Source: Mycobacterium sp. 155 (GTDB lineage: Bacteria > Actinomycetota > Actinomycetes > Mycobacteriales > Mycobacteriaceae). Taken from it: 64,000 bases of DNA. The position numbers and the translations under genes are program-made. Numbering within the stretch: the stretch's first letter is position 1; every line of letters begins with the position of its first letter. The DNA lies in assembly GCF_000373905.1 (NCBI RefSeq), contig NZ_KB892705.1:3546478-3610477 (forward strand), written 5' to 3'. Of this stretch, positions 39,301 to 46,758 are shown piece by piece. The notes under the pieces were generated by a model. It saw only the letters and a program-made list of their open reading frames with translations. It was not told the origin of the DNA and ran no database searches.

Positions 39301-39341
39301 TGAGCGCGCAGGACCTGCTACGGCGCGAGGGCCGGCTTTAG
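36336..39341 (+). CDS. mmpL3: Trehalose monomycolate flippase MmpL3
   Basis: Essential RND-superfamily transporter that moves trehalose monomycolate across the inner membrane, driven by proton flow. It is 1,001 residues with twelve helices, two periplasmic porter domains and a long Pro-rich cytoplasmic tail (~ residues 750-1001). Both proton-relay pairs are present at the expected numbers: D256-Y257 in GFGIAIDYGLF and D645-Y646 in LSTDYEVF. The GTG start at 36336 follows TAGGAG. A short gap (5 bp) separates the stop from the convergent AI-2E-family gene. It is the target of SQ109-type inhibitors. Confidence 0.97.
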   Translation: MFAWWGRTVYRFRYIVIGVMVALCLGGGIYGADLGKHVTQSGFYDEGSQSVAASLIGDEVYGRDRTSHVVAILTPPDDKKVTDKDWQHKVSGELDKVAKDHPDQIVGWVGWLKAPDTTDPTVSQMKTEDLRHTFISVPLKGDDDDAILKNYQVIAPDLQKVNGGDIKLAGLNPLASELTGTIGTDQKRAELAIVPLVAVVLFFVFGGAVAAALPAIIGGLTIAGALGILRFTAEFGPVHFFAQPVVTMMGFGIAIDYGLFIVSRFREELAEGYDTEAAVRRSVMTSGRTVAFSAVIIVASSLPLLLIPLGFLKSITYAIIASVMLAAFLSITVLPAALGILGPNVDALGVRTLLRVPFLANWPFSRRIIDWFAEKTQKTKTREEVEKGFWGRLVNVVMKRPIAFAAPILILMTLLVLPIGHLALAGISEKYLPPDNSVRQSQEEFDKLFPGFRTEPLTIVMKRDDGQPITDNQIADMRAKALTVSGFTDPGNDPEAMWKERPANDSGSKDPSVRVIQNGLVNRGDAATKVGELRALQPPRGITVYVGGTPALEQDSIHSLFSRLPLMVVILVSTTTVLMFLAFGSVVLPIKAALMSALTLGSTMGILTWMFIEGHGSGLLNYTPQPLMAPMIGLIIAVIWGLSTDYEVFLVSRMVEARERGMSTAEAIRIGTATTGRLITGAALVLAVVAGAFAFSDLVMMKYLAFGLLIALLLDATVVRMFLVPAIMKLLGDDCWWAPLWMKRLQQRIGLGETELPDERKRPTVREPADDERALVGAGAPPATSTHPHDPTHPSADPRPIPPRTNAPSAAGTTRMAPSEPTQQLPSAYPPGAPVVQQQAEEPATTRLAMARNAVRNAVTNAVNTATGHGNAPTQHTPPPPEHTPAAAPQREEREIESWLGTLRGGPSAKTAPPPPPMRPSADSTRAMPQSRNDDAAPTTAFSAQRPTADNGSSDATTAMPALRQHDQEPSTEKLNTGDDEPKRRGGGMSAQDLLRREGRL

Positions 39342-39346
39342 GATCT

Positions 39347-40486
39347 TCAGACTTCGGCTGGAGGCGTGTCGGGCGTGGCCTCGATCATCACGCCGTCCTC
39401 GGCCTCCTGGCGGGCCTCCTCGGCCGCCGGATCGGGTGCCATCAACACCCGGATCGCGCTGTTGAGCACCGCGACGGCGGGCACGGCCAGCAGCGCGCCG
39501 ACGATCCCGGCGAGCACCCCACCACCGGCAATGGCCAACACCACCGCCAACGGATGGATCGACACCGCGCGGCCCATCACGAGCGGCTGCAACACGTGGC
39601 CTTCGAGCTGCTGAACCGCGATGATCAGCCCGAGGGTGATCAGGGCATAGATGAAGCCCTTCGCCAGCAGCGCCACCACCACCGCGAGGAATCCCGCGAT
39701 GACAGCACCGACCAGCGGGATGAAGGCGCCCATGAACACCAGTGAGGCCAGCGGCAAGGCCAGCGGTATCCCCATGATCGCCAGACCCGTACCGATGCCC
39801 ACGGCGTCGACCAGGGCAACCAGGAACGTCGCACGGACATAACCCATCAGTGAGTGAAAGCCCGCGCGACCGGCGTCGCGCACCCGCTCACGCACATTGA
39901 CGGGAAACACCTTGGTCATGAACCCAAAGATGTTGCGCCCGCCCTGCAGCAGAAAGATCAGCGTGAACAACATCAGCAACGCCCCGGTGAGCAGCTCGGT
40001 CAGCGTGCCTGCGGTAGAAAGCGCACCGGAGGTGAGCTTCTCCTGGTTGTCGCGCAGGGCGTTGATCGCGGTGTTGCCGGCCTGATCGATCTGTTCCTTG
40101 CTCAGGTGCGGCGGCCCGTCGGTCAGCCACCGCCGCAATCCGTCGATGCTGCGGGTCATTTGCTCGACCAGGGCGGGTGCGCCCTCGACAAACTGGCTGA
40201 CGACGAAGGTGAGAATGCCGCCGACCACGGCGATGCCCGTCAGCAATACCAGGGCCACCGCGATACCCCGCGGCACACCGCGGGCGTCCATGAAGTCCAC
40301 GGCGGGCAGCAGCAACGCGGTCACCATGGCGGCCAGGGCCACCGGGACGACGAGCACTTCGAGTCGTTTGACCAGCCACAGCACCGCGACGACGGCAGCG
40401 AGGATGATCAGCAATCGCCAACACCAGGCCGCGGCCTTACGGACCAATGGTGTCACGGCATCGTCAGCAACCGAATCCGATGGCAT
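39347..40486 (-). CDS. AI-2E family transporter (Rv0205-like)
   Basis: A 379-residue membrane protein of the AI-2E exporter/TerC-like permease family with about eight helices. The N-terminal pair ([30 protein letters not shown]), a middle soluble segment and the later G-x-P-L-A-L-P and [12 protein letters not shown] segments are typical. The family includes autoinducer-2 exporters and Na+/H+ antiporters; the substrate here is unknown. ATG 40486; convergent with mmpL3 and divergent from the flippase-like gene. Confidence 0.88.
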   Translation of the reverse strand: MPSDSVADDAVTPLVRKAAAWCWRLLIILAAVVAVLWLVKRLEVLVVPVALAAMVTALLLPAVDFMDARGVPRGIAVALVLLTGIAVVGGILTFVVSQFVEGAPALVEQMTRSIDGLRRWLTDGPPHLSKEQIDQAGNTAINALRDNQEKLTSGALSTAGTLTELLTGALLMLFTLIFLLQGGRNIFGFMTKVFPVNVRERVRDAGRAGFHSLMGYVRATFLVALVDAVGIGTGLAIMGIPLALPLASLVFMGAFIPLVGAVIAGFLAVVVALLAKGFIYALITLGLIIAVQQLEGHVLQPLVMGRAVSIHPLAVVLAIAGGGVLAGIVGALLAVPAVAVLNSAIRVLMAPDPAAEEARQEAEDGVMIEATPDTPPAEV

Positions 40487-40559
40487 GCCGGTAGCGTAGC
40501 TGCGCCACGCCAGGACCAGTGCTTATGACGGCGCGACCTGCGCGGTTACCCTGTAGTGC

Positions 40560-41681
40560 GTGTCATACGACGCGCCGGCGCGCAGTGTCCGGAGCCGGGC
40601 GCGATCCACGCCGGGCAAGTACCGGTGGCTGCGGTGGCTGGTCCTGGCCGTCGCGGTCACCGTGCTGGCCGTCGAATTGACGCTGGTGTGGGATCAGCTC
40701 GCCAAAGCGTGGAAGAGCCTGCTGACGGCGAACGCATGGTGGGTGCTCGCCGCGGTGCTGGCCGCGATGGCGTCGATGCACAGCTTCGCCCAGATTCAGC
40801 GCACGCTGCTGCGCTCAGCCGGGGTTCCGGTACAGCAGTGGCGCTCGGAGGCGACGTTCTACGCCGGCAATGCACTGTCCACCACGATGCCGGGCGGACC
40901 GGTGCTCTCGGCCACCTTCGTCTACCGTCAGCAGCGCATCTGGGGCGCCTCGCCGCTGGTCGCGTCCTGGCAGCTGGTGATGTCGGGCGTCCTGCAGGTG
41001 GTCGGCCTGGCTCTGCTCGGCCTCGGCGGCGCATTCATGCTCGGCGCAAGCAAGAACCCACTGTCACTGATCTTTTCGCTCGGCGGTTTCCTGGCCATCA
41101 TTCTGCTGGCCCAAGCGGTGGCGTCCCGGCCCGAACTGATCGAAGGAATCGGGGTCAGGGTCCTGACCTGGGTGAACTCCCTGCGCGGCAAACCCGACGA
41201 GACCGGCATCGGGAAATGGCGCGAGATCCTGTGCCAGCTGGAGTCGGTCAGCCTGGGCCGACGCGACCTGAGCGTCGCCTTCAGCTGGTCGCTGTTCAAC
41301 TGGGTAGCCGACGTGGCGTGCCTGGCGTTCGCCGCCTACGCGGCGGGCGGGCGCCCATCACTGGTCGGCGTGGTCGTCGCCTACGCGGCCGCCCGCGCCG
41401 TGGGGTCGATCCCGCTGATGCCGGGCGGCCTGCTGGTCGTCGAGGCCGTGCTGGTGCCCGGCCTGGTGTCCAGCGGGATGACGCTGGCCTCGGCGATCTC
41501 CGCGATGCTGATCTACCGGCTGGTGAGCTGGATCTTCATCTCCGCGATCGGCTGGGTGGTTTTCTTCGTCATGTTCCGCACCGAGAACGACATCGACCCC
41601 GACACCACTGCGCCGGCCCCCGCACGCCGCGACACGAAACCGGCCGAGCCGGCACCCGCCGACCCGGAACTCGAACGCTAG
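40560..41681 (+). CDS. Flippase-like / LPG synthase TM-domain protein (Rv0204c-like)
   Basis: A 373-residue polytopic protein of the UPF0104/lysylphosphatidylglycerol synthase TM family. The hallmark PGGPVLSATFVYRQ and the later VGSIPLMPGGLLVVEAVL segments match the two conserved re-entrant PGG regions. Members are thought to move lipid-linked molecules. The GTG start at 40560 fits. A short polar tail ends 8 bp before the M23 lipoprotein gene, suggesting co-transcription. Its position between mmpL3 and the hemophore region is conserved with M. tuberculosis. Confidence 0.85.
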   Translation: MSYDAPARSVRSRARSTPGKYRWLRWLVLAVAVTVLAVELTLVWDQLAKAWKSLLTANAWWVLAAVLAAMASMHSFAQIQRTLLRSAGVPVQQWRSEATFYAGNALSTTMPGGPVLSATFVYRQQRIWGASPLVASWQLVMSGVLQVVGLALLGLGGAFMLGASKNPLSLIFSLGGFLAIILLAQAVASRPELIEGIGVRVLTWVNSLRGKPDETGIGKWREILCQLESVSLGRRDLSVAFSWSLFNWVADVACLAFAAYAAGGRPSLVGVVVAYAAARAVGSIPLMPGGLLVVEAVLVPGLVSSGMTLASAISAMLIYRLVSWIFISAIGWVVFFVMFRTENDIDPDTTAPAPARRDTKPAEPAPADPELER

Positions 41682-41689
41682 GAGCACTC

Positions 41690-42901
41690 ATGCGGTACTC
41701 GGTCGTGGCCCTTGCACTGGTCCCTGCGCTCGCCAGCGCGCTGACCGCATGCTCGTCGGCCCAGTCCCCGCAGAGCGGCACAACCACTGCCACCACACCA
41801 CCCGCTGCCGCCACCCCGGTGATCGCGTCGGTGATCGCCGACCCCGTCCCCGTGCCGACGACCGACGGCCGTACCCACCTGGCCTACGAGCTCATGCTCA
41901 CCAACACCATGCCGGCCGACGTCACCTTGACCTCGCTCACCGCGTCGGCCGGCGACCGTAAACTGCTCACCCTGTCCGGCGAGAACCTCAAGTACTGGAC
42001 CAGGCTGGTCGCCTACCCGGCCGTCGGAATCAACGTGCTCGGGCCGGGGCAGAGCGCCTATGTCTGGCTCGATGTGATCGCCAACGATTCGGCGCAGGTG
42101 CCGGCCGAGCTCACCCACACCATTGATGTCGAAGTGTCCAAACCGATGCCGCCGCTGATACCTCCGAAGCTCACGGAGACGATCCCGCCCGTCTCAGTGC
42201 AAACCCGCAAACCGGCATCCGTCGCACCGCCGCTGACCGGCGAGGGCTGGGCCGCCGTCAACGGCTGCTGCGATATGACGCCACACCGCATGGCTCTCAA
42301 TCCGGTCAACGGAAAGCCTTGGGCCGCTCAACGATTCGCGATCGACTATGTACAACTGGACGCGCAGCGGCGAATCTTCACCGGGGACAAGGCGAAGGTG
42401 GACAGTTACCCCTACTTCGGCGCCGACGTCCACGCCGTGGCCGACGGCAAGGTGGTCGCGGTGCTCGACGGACAGCCCGAACAGATCCCGGGGGTGACGC
42501 CGAGAGGACTGACGCTGGAACAGTACGGCGGCAACCACATCGTGCAGGACATCGGCGATGGCAACTACGCCTTCTATGCGCATCTCAAGCCGGACAGCTT
42601 GAAGGTCAAGCCGGGTGATCAACTCAAGACCGGGCAAGTCATCGCCGCACTGGGTAATTCGGGCAACTCCGACGCGCCGCATCTGCACTTCCATGTGATG
42701 GACGGGCCTGATCCACTGGCGTCCAACGGGTTACCATTCGTGTTCAAATCGTTCCGGCTGGACTCTCGGCTGGCATCGCAGGATGCGCTCCAACCGCTGC
42801 TCGACGGCAAGCCTGCCGCGTTGCAGCCCGGCTTCGCCACCCGCGACCAAACCGAGGTCAGCCCACTGGTATTGGATGTGATGACGTATGCGACGGGCTA
42901 G
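41690..42901 (+). CDS. M23/LytM-domain lipoprotein
   Basis: A 403-residue secreted lipoprotein. The signal peptide ends at LTAC (Cys21). The N-terminal domain is beta-rich. The C-terminal ~170 residues resemble LytM/peptidoglycan hydrolases: VHAVADGKVVAV, GGNHIVQDIGDGNYAFYAHLKP and the second metal motif APHLHFHVMDG are clear. The usual first motif HxxxD is not obvious: the residues before the GADVHAVADG region are YPYF, so a zinc His may be replaced. It may be an inactive activator-type LytM protein. ATG 41690 follows TAGGAG. Confidence 0.85.
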   Translation: MRYSVVALALVPALASALTACSSAQSPQSGTTTATTPPAAATPVIASVIADPVPVPTTDGRTHLAYELMLTNTMPADVTLTSLTASAGDRKLLTLSGENLKYWTRLVAYPAVGINVLGPGQSAYVWLDVIANDSAQVPAELTHTIDVEVSKPMPPLIPPKLTETIPPVSVQTRKPASVAPPLTGEGWAAVNGCCDMTPHRMALNPVNGKPWAAQRFAIDYVQLDAQRRIFTGDKAKVDSYPYFGADVHAVADGKVVAVLDGQPEQIPGVTPRGLTLEQYGGNHIVQDIGDGNYAFYAHLKPDSLKVKPGDQLKTGQVIAALGNSGNSDAPHLHFHVMDGPDPLASNGLPFVFKSFRLDSRLASQDALQPLLDGKPAALQPGFATRDQTEVSPLVLDVMTYATG

Positions 42902-43349
42902 CGCTTCAGCCGAATGTCGCCGCCGGTGCGGCTCCGAAGCCGAAAGTCGCCGCCGAGGCGGCTCCGAAGCCGAAAGTCGCCGCCGGGGCGGCTCCGCAGC
43001 CCTGCTGACCGACCTGATCGCCGTCGTGGTGTTCTGCACCATCGGCCGGCGCAGCCATGCCGAAGGCATCACGGTGACCGGGGTCGCCGAGACTGCGTGG
43101 CCATTCCTGGTCGGAACGCTGACAGGCTGGCTGGTGTCGCGCGGCTGGCAGCGGCCGACATCGTTGGCGCCCACCGGAATTACGGTCTGGATAGCGACCG
43201 TGGTGGTCGGCATGCTGTTGCGCAAGCTGACCTCGGCCGGAGTAGCGGGCAGTTTCATCGTGGTCGCTTCCCTGGTGACCGCGGTGCTCCTGCTGGGCTG
43301 GCGCGCCGCGCTGGCCGGCTTGCGCCGCAGCCGCGTTCAGTCCAGCTGA
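42888..43349 (+). CDS. DUF3054 membrane protein with N-terminal repeat
   Basis: A 153-residue protein with four hydrophobic helices (LLTDLIAVVVFCTIG, AWPFLVGTLTGWLVS, GITVWIATVVVGMLLR, FIVVASLVTAVLLLGW), the DUF3054 pattern. The first ~35 residues come from three copies of a 30-bp tandem repeat rich in Arg, Ser and Glu, unlike the rest of the family, where the helix starts near the N-terminus. The ATG at 42888 overlaps the M23 gene end by 14 bp; a start after the repeat is possible. Function unknown. Confidence 0.78.
   Translation: MRRASASAECRRRCGSEAESRRRGGSEAESRRRGGSAALLTDLIAVVVFCTIGRRSHAEGITVTGVAETAWPFLVGTLTGWLVSRGWQRPTSLAPTGITVWIATVVVGMLLRKLTSAGVAGSFIVVASLVTAVLLLGWRAALAGLRRSRVQSS
42916..43000 (+). 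repeat. 30-bp tandem repeat, three copies
   Basis: Units begin GTCGCCGCCG at 42916, 42946 and 42976, with one or two changes between copies. They encode ESRRRGGSEA-like repeats at the start of the DUF3054 protein. Confidence 0.9.
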
Positions 43350-43367
43350 TCGCAATATCCCACGGGG

Positions 43368-44711
43368 TCAGGCGAAGTCGGCGACATTTCCTGTCGCAGC
43401 GCTTGCCCCCGACACCGTCAGGGTGGCTCGCAGCCCGCCCAAAGGGCTGTCGGACAAGCGGATCGACCCACCGTGCAACTCGGCCTGTTGCACCACCAAC
43501 GCCAGCCCGAGACCGGATCCGCCCGCACCCGCGGTGCTGCCCCTGCGGAACCGGCCCAGCACCGTCTCGTGTTCCTCGGTGGGCAGGCCACGGCCGTTGT
43601 CATCGACGATGATCGTCAGCATCGGCTCACGCCGCTGCGCGGTCAGCACGATCCGGCTGGCCTCGCCGTGGGTGACGGCGTTGCGTACCAGGTTGTCCAC
43701 TGCGAGCCGCAATCCCGCCGGCCAGCCGAGCACCGATCCGACATCGGCCGCCGCGTGGACCTCGACCTTGACCGATCCGCCACGCATGTTCTCCCGGGCC
43801 ACCCGATAGAGCATCTCGGTGACGTCGATCAACTCGCGGTCCTCGTGACGGGCGAGCTGGCCGGACGCGAGCTGGCCGAGAGCGGTGATGATGGCCTCCA
43901 CCCTGCGCTGGGCGCGGGACAGGTCGGCCACCACCTCGTCGCGCTCGTCCTCGGGCAGATCGTGGATCCGCAGGGTGTCCAGGTCGGCCCGCATCGCGGT
44001 GAGGGGAGTGCGCAGCTCGTGTGCGGCGTTGGCGGCGAAGTCCTGGGCTGCCTGCAGCGAATTGGTCGTGGCTTGCTGCGCGGCGGCCAGCCGGGTCAGC
44101 ATGCCTGTCATCGCCTCGGACAGATCCTCGGCCTCCCGCACTCCCCGAACCTCGGGCATGGTCGCGGTGTCGCGTCCGAGTTTGCTGGTGTGTTCAGTCA
44201 GTTTGCGCAGCGGCCGGATGGCCGGGCCGGCCAGCAACCAACCCAACCCGCCGGCGATCAGCACCGTCACCACGCCGACCACGATGTAGAGCGGTATCCG
44301 CTTGGCGCTGAGCAGGATGCTGTCGGCACGGATGCCGATCGACATCAGCAGACCGCCGTCCTGGTCCAGCACGATGGTGCGGACCCGGTATTCGGCGCCG
44401 TTGACCTCGACGGTCGCTGTCCCTGGCGGCAGCGGGGGCAGCTGCGGCCCGCGCTGGAATACCAGCTCGCCAGTAGTCTTGGCGCGGCCGGTGGTCAGCA
44501 CACCGCGGCGCGGATCCTGGAACTGATCGGGGTTGAAGCTGGCGTCGATGATCGAATCCAGCCGCCGGTCGAGCTGCGCAGCGTCATTGTTGACCAGCAC
44601 CACCGAGGTCAGGATGGTGAACACGGCCACCACCGCAGACGCCGCCACGGCGGCGGCGATCGCCACCCTTGTGCGCAGCGAGGTCGACCGGACCAGGCTA
44701 GACAGCCGCAC
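43368..44711 (-). CDS. Sensor histidine kinase, PrrB/TcrY-like
   Basis: A 447-residue membrane kinase. It has an N-terminal helix, a ~110-residue extracytoplasmic sensor domain, a second helix (residues ~138-161), a HAMP linker, the H-box FAANAAHELRTPLTAM with phospho-acceptor H231, and N, G1 and G2 boxes (NLVRNAVTHG, VDDNGRGLP, GSGLGLALV). It resembles PrrB closely but is a separate locus. GTG 44711 is 15 bp behind the response regulator. The operon continues from two hemophore-like genes, so heme or iron is a candidate signal; that is inference. Confidence 0.9.
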   Translation of the reverse strand: MRLSSLVRSTSLRTRVAIAAAVAASAVVAVFTILTSVVLVNNDAAQLDRRLDSIIDASFNPDQFQDPRRGVLTTGRAKTTGELVFQRGPQLPPLPPGTATVEVNGAEYRVRTIVLDQDGGLLMSIGIRADSILLSAKRIPLYIVVGVVTVLIAGGLGWLLAGPAIRPLRKLTEHTSKLGRDTATMPEVRGVREAEDLSEAMTGMLTRLAAAQQATTNSLQAAQDFAANAAHELRTPLTAMRADLDTLRIHDLPEDERDEVVADLSRAQRRVEAIITALGQLASGQLARHEDRELIDVTEMLYRVARENMRGGSVKVEVHAAADVGSVLGWPAGLRLAVDNLVRNAVTHGEASRIVLTAQRREPMLTIIVDDNGRGLPTEEHETVLGRFRRGSTAGAGGSGLGLALVVQQAELHGGSIRLSDSPLGGLRATLTVSGASAATGNVADFA

Positions 44712-44726
44712 CTAGCCCCCGGCCCC

Positions 44727-45467
44727 TCACGACTCGTCCCGCAGCACGTACCCGATTCCGCGCACGGTGTGGATCACCCTGGGCAGGTCGTCTCGTTCCA
44801 GCTTGCGGCGCAGATAGGAGATGAACACGTCGGCCACGTTGGTGTCGACGTCGAAGTCGTAGCCCCATACCAGTTCCAGCAGCCGCTGCCGGGACAACAC
44901 CACACCGGCATTCTCAGCCAGCACCGCCAGCAGGTCGAATTCCCGTTTGGTCAGCTCCACCCGCTCGCCGCCGACGAACACCAGCCGACGCGCGGTGTCG
45001 ATGGTCAACGGACCGACGGTCATGCTGGCCGACTGCCGGTCGGTGTGGCCGGACCGGCGCAGCAGCGCGTTCAACCGGGCCACCAGCTCGCCCAGGTCGA
45101 ACGGTTTGGTCAGGTAGTCGTCGGCCCCGGCCTCCAGACCGGCGATGCGGTCGTTGACAGTATCCCGCGCGGACAGCACGCAGATCGGGATGTCGTTGCC
45201 CAGCGCCCGCAGCGCGGTTACCACCGCCACACCGTCGAGTTCGGGCATCTGGACGTCGAGTACCAGCGCATCGTGCGAATCGCTGGACAGCAGTCGCAGT
45301 GCTTCCTTGCCGCTCGCCGCGACCCGGACGTCGAACCCGGAGTGCCGCAGGCCGCGCGCCACCGAAGTACGAACGTCCGGGTCGTCGTCGACCATCAGGA
45401 CCGTGTAACTCGCACCTTCCGGCACAACCGGTCCTTCGCCGCTCGCGGGGGTTGGTCCCACCCGCAC
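44727..45467 (-). CDS. OmpR-family response regulator, PrrA-like
   Basis: A 246-residue regulator with an N-terminal receiver ([10 protein letters not shown] acidic pocket, phospho-acceptor D71 in [12 protein letters not shown], switch and Lys in [10 protein letters not shown]) and a C-terminal winged helix ([32 protein letters not shown]). GTG 45467 lies four bases after the stop of a hemophore-like gene, so translation is likely coupled; a GTG about 14 codons further in is an alternative start. Pairs with the downstream kinase. Confidence 0.92.
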   Translation of the reverse strand: MRVGPTPASGEGPVVPEGASYTVLMVDDDPDVRTSVARGLRHSGFDVRVAASGKEALRLLSSDSHDALVLDVQMPELDGVAVVTALRALGNDIPICVLSARDTVNDRIAGLEAGADDYLTKPFDLGELVARLNALLRRSGHTDRQSASMTVGPLTIDTARRLVFVGGERVELTKREFDLLAVLAENAGVVLSRQRLLELVWGYDFDVDTNVADVFISYLRRKLERDDLPRVIHTVRGIGYVLRDES

Positions 45468-45471
45468 GCGG

Positions 45472-45840
45472 TTACGGGGCTGGAGGCGGGGTGCCGCCGC
45501 AGCGATTCTTCAGGTCGACCAGAGGCTGACGGATCCCCATCAGTTCAGCCTTGGTCTGCGGGTTCTGCTCCAAATAGTCGTGCACCTTGGGGTGCACCTG
45601 ATCCCGGGGCAGGCCCTTGAGGCCGGTGAAGAACGCGTTCACGTCCGGGTGGGTGAACAGGTAGGCGGACGTCGAGGCGGACACGCCCGCCGACACACCG
45701 GCGAGGTCAGCCGCAGTGCAGTTGGGCGGTTCGTCGGCCATCGCCGACGGAATCGCGCCGAACAGCATCGCGCCGGCTACAGCGCCGGCGCCGGCCACGC
45801 CGGCTACGACGCGCCGCGCGTTGAGGGCCGAGAGCAACAT
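45472..45840 (-). CDS. Secreted hemophore-like (MHB) protein 1
   Basis: A 122-residue exported protein. The signal peptide ends near AMADEPP. The mature all-helical domain carries the mycobacterial hemophore pattern: two Cys (NCTAADL and LKNRC) and the central [17 protein letters not shown]. The Rv0203-type family binds heme and hands it to MmpL3/MmpL11. ATG 45840 follows AAAGGAGC. It is immediately upstream of, and probably co-transcribed with, a two-component system. A paralogue at 53650 shares the [13 protein letters not shown] core. Confidence 0.85.
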   Translation of the reverse strand: MLLSALNARRVVAGVAGAGAVAGAMLFGAIPSAMADEPPNCTAADLAGVSAGVSASTSAYLFTHPDVNAFFTGLKGLPRDQVHPKVHDYLEQNPQTKAELMGIRQPLVDLKNRCGGTPPPAP

Positions 45841-45992
45841 GGTCAAGCTCCTTTATCGGATAGGCAGGCCGTAACCCCGGGTGGGTCTGGCATTGCAAGC
45901 TAAGCAGAATCCCGTGAGAGTTTCCGCTCTTGGGCCGAATGAAATTGTCGGCACCGTACACCAGAGGTCAGATGCACAACCGGCTCCTGAGC

Positions 45993-46523
45993 CTAACGGG
46001 TGGCGGCAGGACCGGGTAGCGGACCGGTGCCGGCACTCATCGCCGACGCGGGCGATGCCTGCCCGGGCAGGGCAGCGCCAGGTAGGCCGACGTTCTGCGC
46101 GGCAGACAAACCGCCGGGTGCGCTCTGCTGGGCGCCCTGCAGCAGGCCCATCAACTGCGGCAGGCTGACCGGCAACCGACACCGGGTACCGAGGTTGATC
46201 AGAGGTGACTGCAGTTGCTGCATGTCCTTTGCCACCTGGGGGTTGGCGTCGAAGTAAGCCTTGAGTGTGCCCATTGTCTGCGGGCCGGCCTGCTGCTGGC
46301 TGATGGTGGTCAGCGCCTGGTTGGTCTGCGGGTGGGCGTCGAGGTAGTTGCCGGTGTTGGAGGCGACGGCGCCGACCGTGCGGGCGACCTCGCTGGCCGC
46401 GCACGGATCAGTCCCCGCGGTCGCCGTCGGTCCCAGGAACAGCGTCGCTGCCACACCACCTGCTGCGGATATCGCAAACGCCCCGGCAAGGCCGCGACGC
46501 AATCCGGCAGAAATCGGCTTCAA
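45993..46523 (-). CDS. Secreted hemophore-like (MHB) protein 2, with extended C-terminus
   Basis: A 176-residue exported protein. The signal peptide (LAGAFAISAAGGVAATLFLG) ends near ATAGTDP. The helical domain has paired Cys (DPCAASE and GTRCRLP) and the NYLDAHPQTNQAL centre typical of the hemophore family, then a ~60-residue Gln/Ala/Gly/Pro-rich tail that the paralogues lack. The start is TTG 46523, supported by GAGGAG six bases upstream. It lies 152 bp upstream of hemophore-like protein 1 and divergent from mmpL11. Heme binding not proven. Confidence 0.8.
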   Translation of the reverse strand: MKPISAGLRRGLAGAFAISAAGGVAATLFLGPTATAGTDPCAASEVARTVGAVASNTGNYLDAHPQTNQALTTISQQQAGPQTMGTLKAYFDANPQVAKDMQQLQSPLINLGTRCRLPVSLPQLMGLLQGAQQSAPGGLSAAQNVGLPGAALPGQASPASAMSAGTGPLPGPAATR

Positions 46524-46758
46524 GACAAACTCCTCACGATCGGCGACATGCGGAGCCCCCGACGCAAGCACAGCGGGGGCATCTTGCCGTCTATGTCGCC
46601 GGGTCAGCCAATCGCGTTAGCCGGATGGAAGGTAATGCAGCCCACATCACGGTGCGGTCTCAGTGCCGACCGACGAGCGGGTGAGCCTACCGCAGTCCGA
46701 GGTACGCTTCCGTACGCAACGCCGGGGGAGAAAGAGGGGACGTCGCATCCAGCAGTTC

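Noticed and set aside
43473..45620. 715-codon plus-strand frame across the two-component genes.
   Set aside because: Antisense shadow of kinase and regulator, both with complete family motifs.
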